From: an uncultured Oscillospiraceae bacterium
Lineage (GTDB): Bacteria; Bacillota; Clostridia; Oscillospirales; Oscillospiraceae
Direction of reading: 5' to 3'
Length of the DNA: 19,882 nucleotides
Assembly: GCA_904398675.1 (NCBI GenBank)
Contig: CAJFPI010000035.1
Location: 1-19,882, forward strand
Of the stretch, positions 13,869-19,882 are shown one piece after another. The notes beneath the pieces are model-generated. The model was not told the origin of the DNA. It saw nothing but the letters and a program-made list of their open reading frames with translations, and searched no databases. Both the position numbers and the translations under genes were made by a program. Numbering within the stretch: position 1 is the first letter of the stretch; the number at the start of each line of letters is the position of its first letter.

Positions 13869-13893
13869 TGCAGAAACAATACCTTTTTCTGCA
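13869..13893. promoter_or_regulatory. Inverted repeat at the BMC transcription start, possible operator or 5' hairpin
   Basis: TGCAGAAA (13869-13876) and TTTCTGCA (13886-13893) are perfect 8-bp arms with a 9-bp spacer. The repeat covers roughly positions -3 to +22 relative to the predicted start point. A repressor bound here would block initiation. Alternatively the RNA would begin with a stabilising hairpin. The spacing (17 bp centre to centre) also suits a dimeric regulator. Confidence 0.5.
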
Positions 13894-13896
13894 CTT

Positions 13897-13925
13897 ATTG
13901 TACCATAGCGGCAAAAGCATTGCAA
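13897..13925 (-). promoter_or_regulatory. Promoter of the BMC operon (extended -10)
   Basis: The -35 box is TTGCAA (13920-13925), the spacer is 17 bp, and the -10 box is TACAAT (13897-13902) preceded by TGG, an extended -10. It is the only clear promoter seen upstream of the twelve-gene operon. It is a sigma-A type, so inducible control would need the adjacent inverted repeat or a factor encoded elsewhere. Confidence 0.8.
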
Positions 13926-14106
13926 CTGGCGCAGCCGGGCAAAAGCGCACAAATCTCCTGGAATTTTTTCGTGGTTCTGTTTAATTTTCTCGGCAAGCCC
14001 CCAGATCACATGAAATTTTCGGTCTTTTAGCAGCTGATCTGCTGCTTTATCCAAATTTGTGTTTGATTTATTTTTATAAATATATTAATACATTTTATTG
14101 CTGTAA

Positions 14107-14142
14107 AGGCCCCTGACCGGTCTACTGCCCGGCCAGGGGCCT
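14107..14142 (-). terminator. Terminator of the nuclease operon
   Basis: AGGCCCCTG pairs with CAGGGGCCT and the stem extends inward with CCGG pairing. It has a GC-rich stem of about 13 bp, followed on the minus strand by TTTACAG. The T run is short but the stem is very stable. It lies 36 bp after the nuclease stop codon. Confidence 0.7.
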
Positions 14143-14178
14143 CGTCTCTGCTATATGGTTTCGTCTGCCGCAGCGCCG

Positions 14179-14916
14179 CTAAGCCGCAGCCGCGCCGTCT
14201 GTTTGGGCGGCAGTCCCATCCTCCGCCAGCCAGCTCTCACCGGTGGCGTAGTCGATCTCCACGCCGGGCTGGACATTGTAGACATAGACGGCAAAGGAGA
14301 TCCCCTCCCCGCTGTCCTCCACGGACTGGGCCTCCATCACCACGCCGCTGGCCACCAGATTCTCCCCCTCAAAGATAGGGGTCACCCGGTAGAGCACATG
14401 GTTTTCCGTCTCGGTGATGTAGTCCGCCACCATATTCTCAAAGGGCAGCATGCCGTCCACATTTAAGTACCGTGTACCGGTGATCAGGTTTTCCTCGTTG
14501 GCGTTCTCCCCGGTGAGCTGATAGCCGATGAGGTGGCAGCGGTTGTAGAGATACCGCCCGTCCACACAGTCGTAGGTCACTGTGTGCCAGCCGGTGGGCT
14601 GCACCTGGCCGATGCTCCCCCGCTCCTCGGTGGGCATCAGCTCCACGCCGATGCTGGCCTCCGCCGTGCCGCAGCGGCCCAGGGCGTCCAGGGGGCTGTA
14701 GGACTCATAGGCCTCTGTTGTCAGATCCTCCTGGGAAAAATCGGGCACGTTGTTGTTGATCACCACATAGGGCGAACCGCTGTACTCTGGAATCTCCTCC
14801 AGGGAGTAGGACGGCTGTGTACCCCCGCCCCCCAGCTCCGGCCCCAGGAAGTAGTATGCCCCTGCCGCAAGGCAGAACACCACCACATACGACACCATTC
14901 TCTTCAGCGCTCTCAT
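14179..14916 (-). CDS. Secreted or membrane-anchored DNA/RNA non-specific endonuclease
   Basis: The start at 14916 gives 245 residues. AAGGAG lies 11 bases upstream, and the ATG overlaps the previous stop as ATGA. Residues 6-24 (KRMVSYVVVFCLAAGAYYF-like) form an N-terminal membrane anchor or signal. The rest matches the beta-beta-alpha-metal nuclease family that includes streptococcal EndA. The active-site block is YNRCHLIGYQLTGENANEENLITGTRYLN, about residues 118-146, where Arg-x-His carries the general base His and Asn near NLITG binds Mg. Such enzymes degrade external nucleic acid for nutrition or uptake. An acidic Ala-rich tail ends the protein. It is co-expressed with the small gene upstream. 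Confidence 0.85.
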   Translation of the reverse strand: MRALKRMVSYVVVFCLAAGAYYFLGPELGGGGTQPSYSLEEIPEYSGSPYVVINNNVPDFSQEDLTTEAYESYSPLDALGRCGTAEASIGVELMPTEERGSIGQVQPTGWHTVTYDCVDGRYLYNRCHLIGYQLTGENANEENLITGTRYLNVDGMLPFENMVADYITETENHVLYRVTPIFEGENLVASGVVMEAQSVEDSGEGISFAVYVYNVQPGVEIDYATGESWLAEDGTAAQTDGAAAA

Positions 14917-15326
14917 CGGATATAGATCTCCTTTTCTATGGTCTTGTGGGAGTAGCCCGGAAATGCCTCGGTTCGGATCCTCCGCCATCCCCGGGCCTCC
15001 AGATCCGCCGGGAAACGGCTGTCGGCGGGATAGCGCTTGTCCCAGCGGTAGAGGACAACACACTCCAGCCGGGCCGGATCCGGGAGTTTTTCCAGCTGCT
15101 CGGCAAAACAGTGCTCCCCCGCTCCGGCTCTGCAGAGAAAATCCTCCGCCGTCTGAATCCGCCCGTCGTCCAGGCCGGAAAAGAGCGGATAGGAGCTGTC
15201 AGCCATCCAGAGACGGCTGCCGGACGCGTCCTCGAAGATACGGCGGATCACCTCCCGGTCCCGGCTCTGGCGGCGGCCATAAAAGGACATGCCGTTATCT
15301 GGATCCACGCAGGCAATCAGGATCAT
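14913..15326 (-). CDS. Conserved Firmicutes protein often mis-annotated as ribonuclease Z
   Basis: The ATG at 15326 follows GGGGGGAG and gives 137 residues; a longer frame upstream has no ribosome site. The sequence MILIACVDPDNGMSFYGRRQSRD, with LWMADSSYPLF, EDFLCRAGAGEHCF, VVLYRWDKRYPAD and a final FPGYSHKTIEKEIY, matches a small family widespread in Clostridia. Databases often label it ribonuclease Z, but it lacks the metallo-beta-lactamase HxHxDH motif, so that name is not supported. The opening resembles a dihydrofolate-reductase-like strand followed by a GRRQSRD motif, but I assign no function. It is coupled by ATGA to the nuclease gene, which suggests a shared role. Confidence 0.75.
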   Translation of the reverse strand: MILIACVDPDNGMSFYGRRQSRDREVIRRIFEDASGSRLWMADSSYPLFSGLDDGRIQTAEDFLCRAGAGEHCFAEQLEKLPDPARLECVVLYRWDKRYPADSRFPADLEARGWRRIRTEAFPGYSHKTIEKEIYIR

Positions 15327-15383
15327 CTGCTCCCCCCTCCCCCACAAACTACTCGGGCACGTCACCCAGCTGTGTCGGGTATT

Positions 15384-15413
15384 ATTGTAAACCAAATCAA
15401 GGGGCTTTGACAA
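15384..15413 (-). promoter_or_regulatory. Promoter of the nuclease operon
   Basis: The -35 box is TTGTCA (15408-15413), the spacer is 18 bp and the -10 box is TACAAT (15384-15389). The predicted start point is near 15377, giving a leader of about 50 nt to the ATG at 15326. Confidence 0.65.
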
Positions 15414-15522
15414 GGGGCCGCAGCAAAGTTTCTGTGACAATTTTCCCCTCGTTCACACAGCGGAAAATGCGGCGCCGCCAGTGGGGGGGGAACGCCGTTT
15501 TCTTATACCCAGCGCAGTAAAA

Positions 15523-15554
15523 ACCCGCCGCGGCACCATAGTACCGCGGCGGGT
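15523..15554 (-). terminator. Rho-independent terminator of the HD-domain operon
   Basis: ACCCGCCGCGG (15523-15533) pairs perfectly with CCGCGGCGGGT (15544-15554) around a 10-nt loop. On the minus strand the stem is followed by TTTTTACTG. It lies 8 bp after the stop codon of the 85-residue protein. Confidence 0.88.
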
Positions 15555-15561
15555 CTGTTCT

Positions 15562-15819
15562 TTACTTTGGGGGATGTTCCAGTCGGTCTATCAAGCTGGT
15601 GAGATAGAGCTTTTCCGCCAGGGCCTGCTGAAATGCCAGCTTTTTCCCCTGGCCCCGGAGGGCGTCCAGCCGGGCCTCCGCCCGCCGCCGCTCCTCTAAA
15701 AGGAACTCGTACGCGTTCTCATATCCCGCCAGTCTCGCTGCAGCCTCCTCCTGGGTGCAGCCCTCTATCCATTCATATCGACCGTCGACGTTCTTCTGTG
15801 TCAGCCGGTCCATGGTCAC
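15562..15819 (-). CDS. Small coiled-coil-like hypothetical protein
   Basis: The protein has 85 residues (83 if it starts at the second Met, ATG 15813). The opening MDRLTQKNVDGRYEWIEGCTQEEAAARLAGYE resembles small proteins common in clostridial prophages and accessory regions. The rest (about 35-80) is a charged helix rich in Glu, Arg and Leu, likely a coiled coil. The GTG start overlaps the stop codon of the HD-domain gene, so translation is coupled and no separate ribosome site is seen. A terminator follows at once. No function can be assigned. Confidence 0.6.
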   Translation of the reverse strand: MTMDRLTQKNVDGRYEWIEGCTQEEAAARLAGYENAYEFLLEERRRAEARLDALRGQGKKLAFQQALAEKLYLTSLIDRLEHPPK

Positions 15820-16337
15820 TGCATCGCCGGTACGCCGTACCGCAGCCGTTTCAGCCGCCAGCCCAAGGCGGCAGACATCTCGCGGGAGGCGACAAGCTTA
15901 TCCGCAAGCGTCACAATCCACGCCTCGGAGTTCCGCGGCAGGGAGGCCAGCGGAAACATGTGGCTCTTAATGGCGGCGCGCTGCCGGTCGTCCAAATCAA
16001 AATATTGGGAGGCCCGGTCGGCGGCAACTGCTCCATGGATAAACGCGTGCATATGGGTCACCCGTTTCCAGCCGGAAAACTGGCGGACCTGCTGCTTGTG
16101 GTCCTCGCTGCGCCAGTCGTATCCAAAGAAGTCGTGAAGTAAGGCGGCTCGAGTCACTGCGCGGACGCGATCTTCCTGCAGCCCAAAGGCTTCTGCCAGC
16201 AGATAAGCCTGCTTTGCTGTGTCCACCAAGTGATCGTAGAGGCTGTTCTTCCCGCCATGATGACCATACTGGCGCAGCTCCTGGAAACGGGGATGGCACA
16301 GAATGTCTTCCGTCATCCCCTCAAAGCTCTGGCCCAT
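15816..16337 (-). CDS. HD-domain metal-dependent phosphohydrolase
   Basis: The ATG at 16337 is chosen because AGGAGG lies eight bases upstream; the ATG two codons earlier is too close to it. This gives 173 residues. HD-superfamily features are in order: Tyr-Asp-His near 36 (LYDHLVDTAKQA), the doublet LLHDF near 67-71, HMHAFIHGAVAA near 95-106, and LADKLVASRE near 145-154 with the final metal-binding Asp. Residues 120-127 include a conserved KSHMFPL. Proteins of this kind hydrolyse nucleotides or signalling phosphates; the substrate cannot be told. It is transcribed from its own promoter and coupled to the 85-residue protein. Confidence 0.88.
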   Translation of the reverse strand: MGQSFEGMTEDILCHPRFQELRQYGHHGGKNSLYDHLVDTAKQAYLLAEAFGLQEDRVRAVTRAALLHDFFGYDWRSEDHKQQVRQFSGWKRVTHMHAFIHGAVAADRASQYFDLDDRQRAAIKSHMFPLASLPRNSEAWIVTLADKLVASREMSAALGWRLKRLRYGVPAMQ

Positions 16338-16370
16338 GGGCATCACCTCCTCACTGGTTTTCTTGTCTTT

Positions 16371-16399
16371 ATTATACGCGAGAGGCCAATAAATTGCAA
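16371..16399 (-). promoter_or_regulatory. Promoter of the HD-domain operon
   Basis: The -35 box is TTGCAA (16394-16399), the spacer is 17 bp and the -10 box is a perfect TATAAT (16371-16376). The start point would be near 16365, about 28 nt before the ATG at 16337, leaving room for the AGGAGG ribosome site. Confidence 0.85.
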
Positions 16400-16413
16400 G
16401 CAGCAGTTTTTGT

Positions 16414-16452
16414 AAAATCCGGGAAAATCCATTCGAAAACCGTATTCTCCCG
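16414..16452 (-). terminator. Terminator of the acyltransferase operon
   Basis: On the minus strand CGGGAGAAT pairs with ATTTTCCCG, with one G-U pair, around a loop of about 15 nt, and GATTTT follows. It starts directly after the TAG stop of the DHHW gene and ends before the -35 box of the HD-domain promoter. Confidence 0.65.
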
Positions 16453-17571
16453 CTACTGGCCCAGGAACACCACGTCGGAGTCGCTCTGGAAATTGTCCAC
16501 GCTGTAGCAGACGAAAATGGCGTCCATATCGTTGGCTGCTGCGTAGTCAGAGACGCTGATGCGGTAGTAGCGCAGATCCAGCAGGTGGATCTCGCTGAAC
16601 TGCTGGCTGAGGAAGGGGGCCAGGGAGTCGGCGTAGCTGTCCCGCACCACCAGCAGCTTTTGGTTCGTGGCGGCGTTGGGGTTTTTGATGATATAGAGGG
16701 GGTTGTTGCCGCCCAGGAAGTAGGTATACTTGTCCTTCCCTTCCAGCTTTTCCGGCACATAAAGGCCGTGGGTGGACTCGCTGGCGCCGTCGTTCACCGT
16801 GACGGTGACGCCCTCATCGGCCACATAGGTCTCAATGGTGTCGGGCTGGAGCCAGTGGACGCCGGAGGTGGAGTAGAGGGTGCCGTTAAAGTCCTCCGAG
16901 ACAGTGGTCCCCTCCCCCAGGCTCTGGGGCGTCATGCCCATGGCCTCCAGCAGGGCGGTGTAGCCGTAGTAGGCGCCGAGGCTGGTCCAGTGGTGGTCGG
17001 TGCGGTAATAGATCTCCTCGCCGGCGTGGTCCATCAGCACCCCGGCCATATCCACATAGACCGCGCCGGTCTCCTTTCCTTTTTCAATATAGCCCAGCTG
17101 GTCAAAGGACTCCGCTCCCTCCGGGAGCTTGTCCCGCCAGACCTCCGCCGCTGTGGGGATTAGGCCCAGATACACCGGAATATCGGATTTCTCCACCAGA
17201 TCCTGCACATAGCTGAGATTCTGCTCCGCCCGGTCACTCTCCACAACCTTTGCGATCAGCCGGTCGCCGCAGACGTATACATATCCCCGGGAGTCGCTGC
17301 CGAACTCCCTCTTGCCAAGGGCGTACTCATAGCGGGTCTTCAGGCCGATCCACTTGTCCCGCAGGGGGAACTGGTCCTCCAGATAGGTCTCCAGGTCCTC
17401 GGTGTAGCTGCCGTCCACCAGCTTGCTGATGGAGAAGGTGGGCATCTGGGAGAGGTATCGGTTCTCCACCGGGGAGAAGGACTGGTCAGGCAGCAGGATA
17501 TGGAGCAGGCCAAAGCCGCCGATAAACAGGCAGAACATGACGGCGGTGACGATCTGCATGGTTTTTTTCAT
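16453..17571 (-). CDS. DHHW-family protein (AlgJ/SGNH-like), partner of the MBOAT acyltransferase
   Basis: The ATG at 17571 gives 372 residues; AAGGAGG lies seven bases upstream and overlaps the MBOAT stop codon. A GTG one codon earlier is possible. An N-terminal membrane anchor (about 5-24) is followed by VENRYLSQMPTFS, LEDQFPLRDKWIGLK and the diagnostic YYRTDHHWTSLGAYYGY block (about 188-204). The latter contains Asp-His-His-Trp, typical of the family and of AlgJ/AlgX. Another conserved serine-type motif is LLVVRDSYADSLAPFL (about 308-323), where Asp-Ser-Tyr matches the nucleophile block of SGNH-like acetyltransferases. The protein should work outside the membrane and transfer acetyl groups delivered by the MBOAT protein. 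Confidence 0.88.
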   Translation of the reverse strand: MKKTMQIVTAVMFCLFIGGFGLLHILLPDQSFSPVENRYLSQMPTFSISKLVDGSYTEDLETYLEDQFPLRDKWIGLKTRYEYALGKREFGSDSRGYVYVCGDRLIAKVVESDRAEQNLSYVQDLVEKSDIPVYLGLIPTAAEVWRDKLPEGAESFDQLGYIEKGKETGAVYVDMAGVLMDHAGEEIYYRTDHHWTSLGAYYGYTALLEAMGMTPQSLGEGTTVSEDFNGTLYSTSGVHWLQPDTIETYVADEGVTVTVNDGASESTHGLYVPEKLEGKDKYTYFLGGNNPLYIIKNPNAATNQKLLVVRDSYADSLAPFLSQQFSEIHLLDLRYYRISVSDYAAANDMDAIFVCYSVDNFQSDSDVVFLGQ

Positions 17572-17583
17572 CACTTAGCCTCC

Positions 17584-18975
17584 TTAGAAACGGAAATACA
17601 GGAAGGGGTTGTAGCTGGCGTCCACCAGGGAGGCGGTGCAGAGGATCAGCGCGGCCAGGATCAGCACCGGCGAGGCAACGGCCCGAACGTTTTCACTGAG
17701 TCGGCCGTACAGATTCCGGGCCAGCGGCGTAGCGGCCGCCACCAGGATCACCAGCATGGGCAGATAGCTCCATAGGTAATAGCCGGTGCTGGCGCTGAAA
17801 ATGGCGCCGCCGCCAAAGCAGGTGGCGAGATAGGATCCCAGCTGAGACATGTTCTCAATGGCAAAGAGCCCCCAGCCCACCAGCACAATCACCATGGCGT
17901 ATACATGCTGCACCACATGGGGCAGCTTTTCTAAAAATTTTCCCAGGAACAGGCGCTCCGCCAGCATCCACAGCGCATAGTAGAGGCCCCACAGAAGGAA
18001 GTTCCACCCTGCGCCGTGCCAGATGCCGGTGAGGATCCAGACGATCAGGATATTGCGGATCCATTTGCCCCGGCTCACCCGGTTGCCCCCCAGGGGGAAA
18101 TACACATATTCCCGGAACCACTTTGTCAGGGAGATGTGCCAGCGTTTCCAGAACTCCACGATCGAGCGGGAGATATAGGGGTAGTTGAAGTTCTCAATAA
18201 ACTCAAACCCAAACATCCGCCCAAGGCCCACGGCCATGTCGCTGTAGCCGGAGAAGTCGAAGTAGATCTGGAAGGCGTAGGCCACAAGGCCCAGCCAGGC
18301 CCCCACCACCGTAAGCTCCGCGGCGGGCATAGCGAGATAGGTGTCCCAGAGGTTTCCGATGGCATTGGCCAGCAGCACCTTCTTGGCAAGGCCCACGGCG
18401 AAACGCTCCACACCGGAGACAAATTTCCCCAGCCCCTCCTCCCGGTGCTTGAGCTGCTCGGCCACGGACTTATACTGGATGATGGGGCCGGCGATGAGCT
18501 GGGGGAAGAGGGTGACAAAGGTGCCAAAGGTAATAAGATTGCGCTGCACCGGAGCGTCCTTCCGGTAGACGTCAATGGTGTAGCTCATGGTCTGGAAGGT
18601 GTAAAACGAGATGCCGATGGGCAGCGGAATGCCCAGGATCGGCAGATTCAGGCCGGTGATGGCGTTGATGCTGCCGGCCAGGAAATCGTAGTACTTGAAA
18701 AATACCAGGATGAGCAGGTTAAAGAATACGGAGGAAAACACCGCCATGCGGGCCTTCCTGTCGTCGGCGCGCCATTTTTCCACCAGCATGCCGTGGGTGT
18801 AGTCCACCGCAGTGGATAGGAACATGATGACGATGTACACCGGTTCCCCCCACCCGTAGAAAAACAGGCTTGCAAGCAGAAGAAACAGGTTGCGCAGTTT
18901 CAGCGGTGAGAGCTTGTAGATCAGCAGCACCACCGGCAGATAGAAAAATAAAAACGGCAGACTGGAAAAGACCAT
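17584..18975 (-). CDS. MBOAT-family O-acyltransferase (AlgI/DltB-like)
   Basis: The protein has 463 residues and is very hydrophobic, with about ten membrane segments. It has family motifs GIPLGISFYTFQTMSY-like (about 115-130, written GIPLPIGISFYTF), QLIAGPIIQYK, FAFQIYFDFSGYSDMAVGLG-like, NFNYPYISRSIVEFWKRWHISLTKWFREYVYFPLGGNR (about 258-295), and GIWHGAGWNFLLWG, which carries the conserved active-site His. AlgI-type proteins bring acyl groups across the membrane for O-acetylation of envelope or secreted polysaccharides. The ATG follows AAAGGAG by eight bases. The next gene, DHHW, begins within a few bases, so the two proteins are made together. Confidence 0.93.
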   Translation of the reverse strand: MVFSSLPFLFFYLPVVLLIYKLSPLKLRNLFLLLASLFFYGWGEPVYIVIMFLSTAVDYTHGMLVEKWRADDRKARMAVFSSVFFNLLILVFFKYYDFLAGSINAITGLNLPILGIPLPIGISFYTFQTMSYTIDVYRKDAPVQRNLITFGTFVTLFPQLIAGPIIQYKSVAEQLKHREEGLGKFVSGVERFAVGLAKKVLLANAIGNLWDTYLAMPAAELTVVGAWLGLVAYAFQIYFDFSGYSDMAVGLGRMFGFEFIENFNYPYISRSIVEFWKRWHISLTKWFREYVYFPLGGNRVSRGKWIRNILIVWILTGIWHGAGWNFLLWGLYYALWMLAERLFLGKFLEKLPHVVQHVYAMVIVLVGWGLFAIENMSQLGSYLATCFGGGAIFSASTGYYLWSYLPMLVILVAAATPLARNLYGRLSENVRAVASPVLILAALILCTASLVDASYNPFLYFRF

Positions 18976-19008
18976 GGGCCGTGCTCCTTTCTAGCGTCTT
19001 ATCACAGA

Positions 19009-19040
19009 GCAAAGCCGTGGCCGCGGGGCCACGGCTTTGC
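19009..19040. repeat. Perfect 14-bp inverted repeat hairpin between lipoprotein and acyltransferase genes
   Basis: GCAAAGCCGTGGCC and GGCCACGGCTTTGC are perfect arms around the loop GCGG. No T run follows on either strand. It lies in the 79-bp gap between the lipoprotein stop and the MBOAT start. It could attenuate read-through, protect the lipoprotein mRNA from 3' decay, or be a factor-dependent termination site. Confidence 0.75.
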
Positions 19041-19054
19041 AGAGGAAGGGAAGT

Positions 19055-19534
19055 TTACTGGAAGAGGGCGTTGAATGCGTCCACTGCAGCGGTCTGCTGC
19101 TCGCCGGCGGCGATCAGGGCCACCACATTCCCCTGGACCAGCACCTCGGCATTCTGCCACGCCTCTATCGTGGCGGGATACATGGCGCCGCCCTCCACCT
19201 GGCTGTCGATCCGGGACTGGAAAATGCCCTTCACTGCTTCCACATCGGCGGAATCGGACACCTCCACCAGGGCCATCTCAAAGGCAACGGCGGAAATCGC
19301 CGCCGTCTGCAGCACCTTCTGCTTGAGCTCGTAGTCGCTGAGGCCCGGATACACAGAGTCCACCAGATCATCGGTGACCTCCATCATCATGGGGGCGTTT
19401 TCCTCCCCCAGAGAGGCTATAAAATCGTCGTAGTAGGCCTGCAGATCCGGTGCCTCCGCCCCGGTCTGACTGCTGCAGGCGGCAAGCCCCAGGCACAGGG
19501 TCAGGGCCAGAATGGCTGTTACAAATCGTTTCAT
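19055..19534 (-). CDS. Lipoprotein with DUF4358-type domain
   Basis: The ATG at 19534, preceded by AAGGAG at ten bases, gives 159 residues. The signal peptide is MKRFVTAILALTLCLGLAAC, with lipobox LAAC and Cys20 as the lipidated residue. After a short linker, residues 28-159 form a small domain with AYYDDFIASLGEENAPMMMEV, LVDSVYPGL, LKQKVLQTAAISAVAFEMALVEV and a run to VVALIAAGEQQTAAVDAF, matching DUF4358. In Firmicutes this domain is repeatedly found with MBOAT and DHHW genes, as here. It is thought to sit on the outer face of the membrane; its part in acetylation is unknown. An ECF-like promoter lies upstream. Confidence 0.88.
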   Translation of the reverse strand: MKRFVTAILALTLCLGLAACSSQTGAEAPDLQAYYDDFIASLGEENAPMMMEVTDDLVDSVYPGLSDYELKQKVLQTAAISAVAFEMALVEVSDSADVEAVKGIFQSRIDSQVEGGAMYPATIEAWQNAEVLVQGNVVALIAAGEQQTAAVDAFNALFQ

Positions 19535-19586
19535 GTGTTTGGTTCTCCTTACTGGGTATTTTTGTCTTCTCGACAGATCCGAGCAC

Positions 19587-19614
19587 TTAGACGGTGTTTC
19601 TACCAGAAGGTTCC
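19587..19614 (-). promoter_or_regulatory. ECF-type promoter of the acyltransferase operon
   Basis: On the minus strand GGAACC (19609-19614) is followed after 15 bp by CGTCTAA (19587-19593). GGAAC(C/T) at -35 and CGTC(T) at -10 with a 15-16 bp gap is the common pattern of envelope-stress ECF sigma factors. The start point would be near 19580, about 46 nt before the lipoprotein ATG. I see no sigma-A promoter in this gap. Confidence 0.5.
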
Positions 19615-19646
19615 CCATTTTTTAAAAAAATATTTCTCCCCGCTGC

Positions 19647-19882
19647 TCACAGCTTTGTCATATGGACGCCCGCTGTGCGGAGCATCAGCTTTTTGGTGCC
19701 AACCTTATCGAACGCTACCTCCACCAGCGCGTCGTTTCCCATCTTCCGCACGGAGAGGACCATGCCCTGGCCGAAGGTGCGGTGGCTGACCATATCCCCC
19801 TGGCTGAGCTGCAGGAGGTCCGCCGTGGCAGCGCCCGCGACGGGGGCAGAGTAGCCCCGGTCCGGCGCAGGGCGCCGGGGCG
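19647..19882 (-). CDS. pcrA: UvrD/PcrA-type ATP-dependent DNA helicase, C-terminal end (partial)
   Basis: The gene runs out of the window on the right, so only the last 77 or so codons and the TGA (19647-19649) are visible. The frame reads GDMVSHRTFGQGMVLSVRKM, then DALVEVAFDKVGTKKLM, then LRTAGVHMTKL. This matches the C-terminal tudor-like domain of PcrA (consensus GDxVxHxxFGxGxV...AFxxxGxKxLM), which contacts RNA polymerase. The preceding residues are a Pro/Arg/Gly/Ala-rich linker, usual for PcrA. Helicase motifs lie outside the window. No strong terminator follows, only an AT-rich stretch at 19619-19634. Confidence 0.85.
   Translation of the reverse strand, partial: PRRPAPDRGYSAPVAGAATADLLQLSQGDMVSHRTFGQGMVLSVRKMGNDALVEVAFDKVGTKKLMLRTAGVHMTKL

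Larger units (their letters stand above)
13797..14178. other. Intergenic region between the BMC operon and the nuclease operon
   Basis: This AT-rich stretch of 382 bp holds the BMC promoter (13897-13925), an inverted repeat at the start point (13869-13893) and the terminator of the upstream nuclease operon (14107-14142). The leader from the predicted start point (near 13890) to the GTG is about 95 nt. The part at 14050-14100 is very AT-rich and could be an UP-like or nucleoid-protein region. I see no gene and no recognisable cobalamin or other riboswitch in the leader. Confidence 0.6.

Noticed and set aside
8584..14030. Long plus-strand frames opposite the BMC genes (8584-10002, 11802-14030)
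   Set aside because: They mirror codons of pduS, the alcohol dehydrogenase and the cysteine-cluster gene, have His/Gly/Pro-rich composition and no family match. They are shadows.
16338..16760. A longer minus-strand frame extending the HD-domain gene upstream to 16760
   Set aside because: It runs through the terminator, the promoter and the DHHW gene in another frame, and a perfect ribosome site marks the start at 16337.
1..19882. CRISPR arrays, insertion sequences, integrases or prophage attachment sites
   Set aside because: No regularly spaced repeats, transposase or integrase motifs were seen. Apart from the tRNA-like fragment there is no mobile-element signature.

Overview
Every gene I can support lies on the minus strand. 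GC is high (roughly 60% in coding regions), ribosome sites are strong GGAGG/AGGAGG types, GTG and TTG starts are mixed in, and promoters are classical sigma-A. The protein families (heterodimeric ABC exporter with MarR, small ECF sigma/anti-sigma pair, DHHW/MBOAT/DUF4358 set, Pdu/Eut-type compartment genes) point to a high-GC Clostridia of the Oscillospiraceae type, such as Flavonifractor, Lawsonibacter or relatives. That placement is inferred from family content, not from a marker gene.

Layout from low to high coordinate (transcription runs right to left). (1) 28-168: a strong promoter drives a degenerate tRNA-Ala-like RNA at the window edge. (2) 304-4410: a three-gene operon with a near-consensus promoter overlapped by a perfect inverted repeat. 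It encodes both halves of a TM287/288-type ABC exporter and a MarR regulator that probably binds the repeat. (3) 4533-5623: an ECF sigma factor translationally coupled to a membrane anti-sigma factor. (4) 5624-5996: a structured non-coding region with a terminator on each strand. (5) 5997-13925: a complete bacterial microcompartment (BMC) operon with its own extended -10 promoter. (6) 14107-15413: a nuclease-like secreted protein coupled to a small conserved protein often mislabelled ribonuclease Z. (7) 15523-16399: an HD phosphohydrolase plus a small protein. (8) 16420-19614: a lipoprotein, an MBOAT O-acyltransferase and a DHHW protein, probably for O-acetylation of an envelope polymer, behind an ECF-type promoter. 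(9) 19647-19882: the 3' end of a PcrA/UvrD helicase gene.

The most interesting part is the BMC operon. In transcription order it encodes a Zn-ribbon-like unknown protein, iron alcohol dehydrogenase, PduL phosphotransacylase, a Eut-associated protein with an encapsulation-peptide-like N-terminus, a BMC-P vertex protein, PduS Fe-S flavoprotein, a BMC-T shell protein with the PduT-type pore cysteine, then BMC-H, BMC-P, BMC-H, BMC-P, and last a DeoC-like aldolase homologue. Shell, cofactor-recycling and electron-transfer parts are present. No acyl-CoA-forming aldehyde dehydrogenase and no standard signature enzyme (diol dehydratase, ethanolamine or choline lyase, glycyl radical enzyme) is encoded. 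The only candidate signature enzyme, the DeoC homologue, has lost the Schiff-base lysine motif. The operon therefore looks like a metabolosome with an incomplete core and an unknown substrate, or one that depends on enzymes encoded elsewhere.
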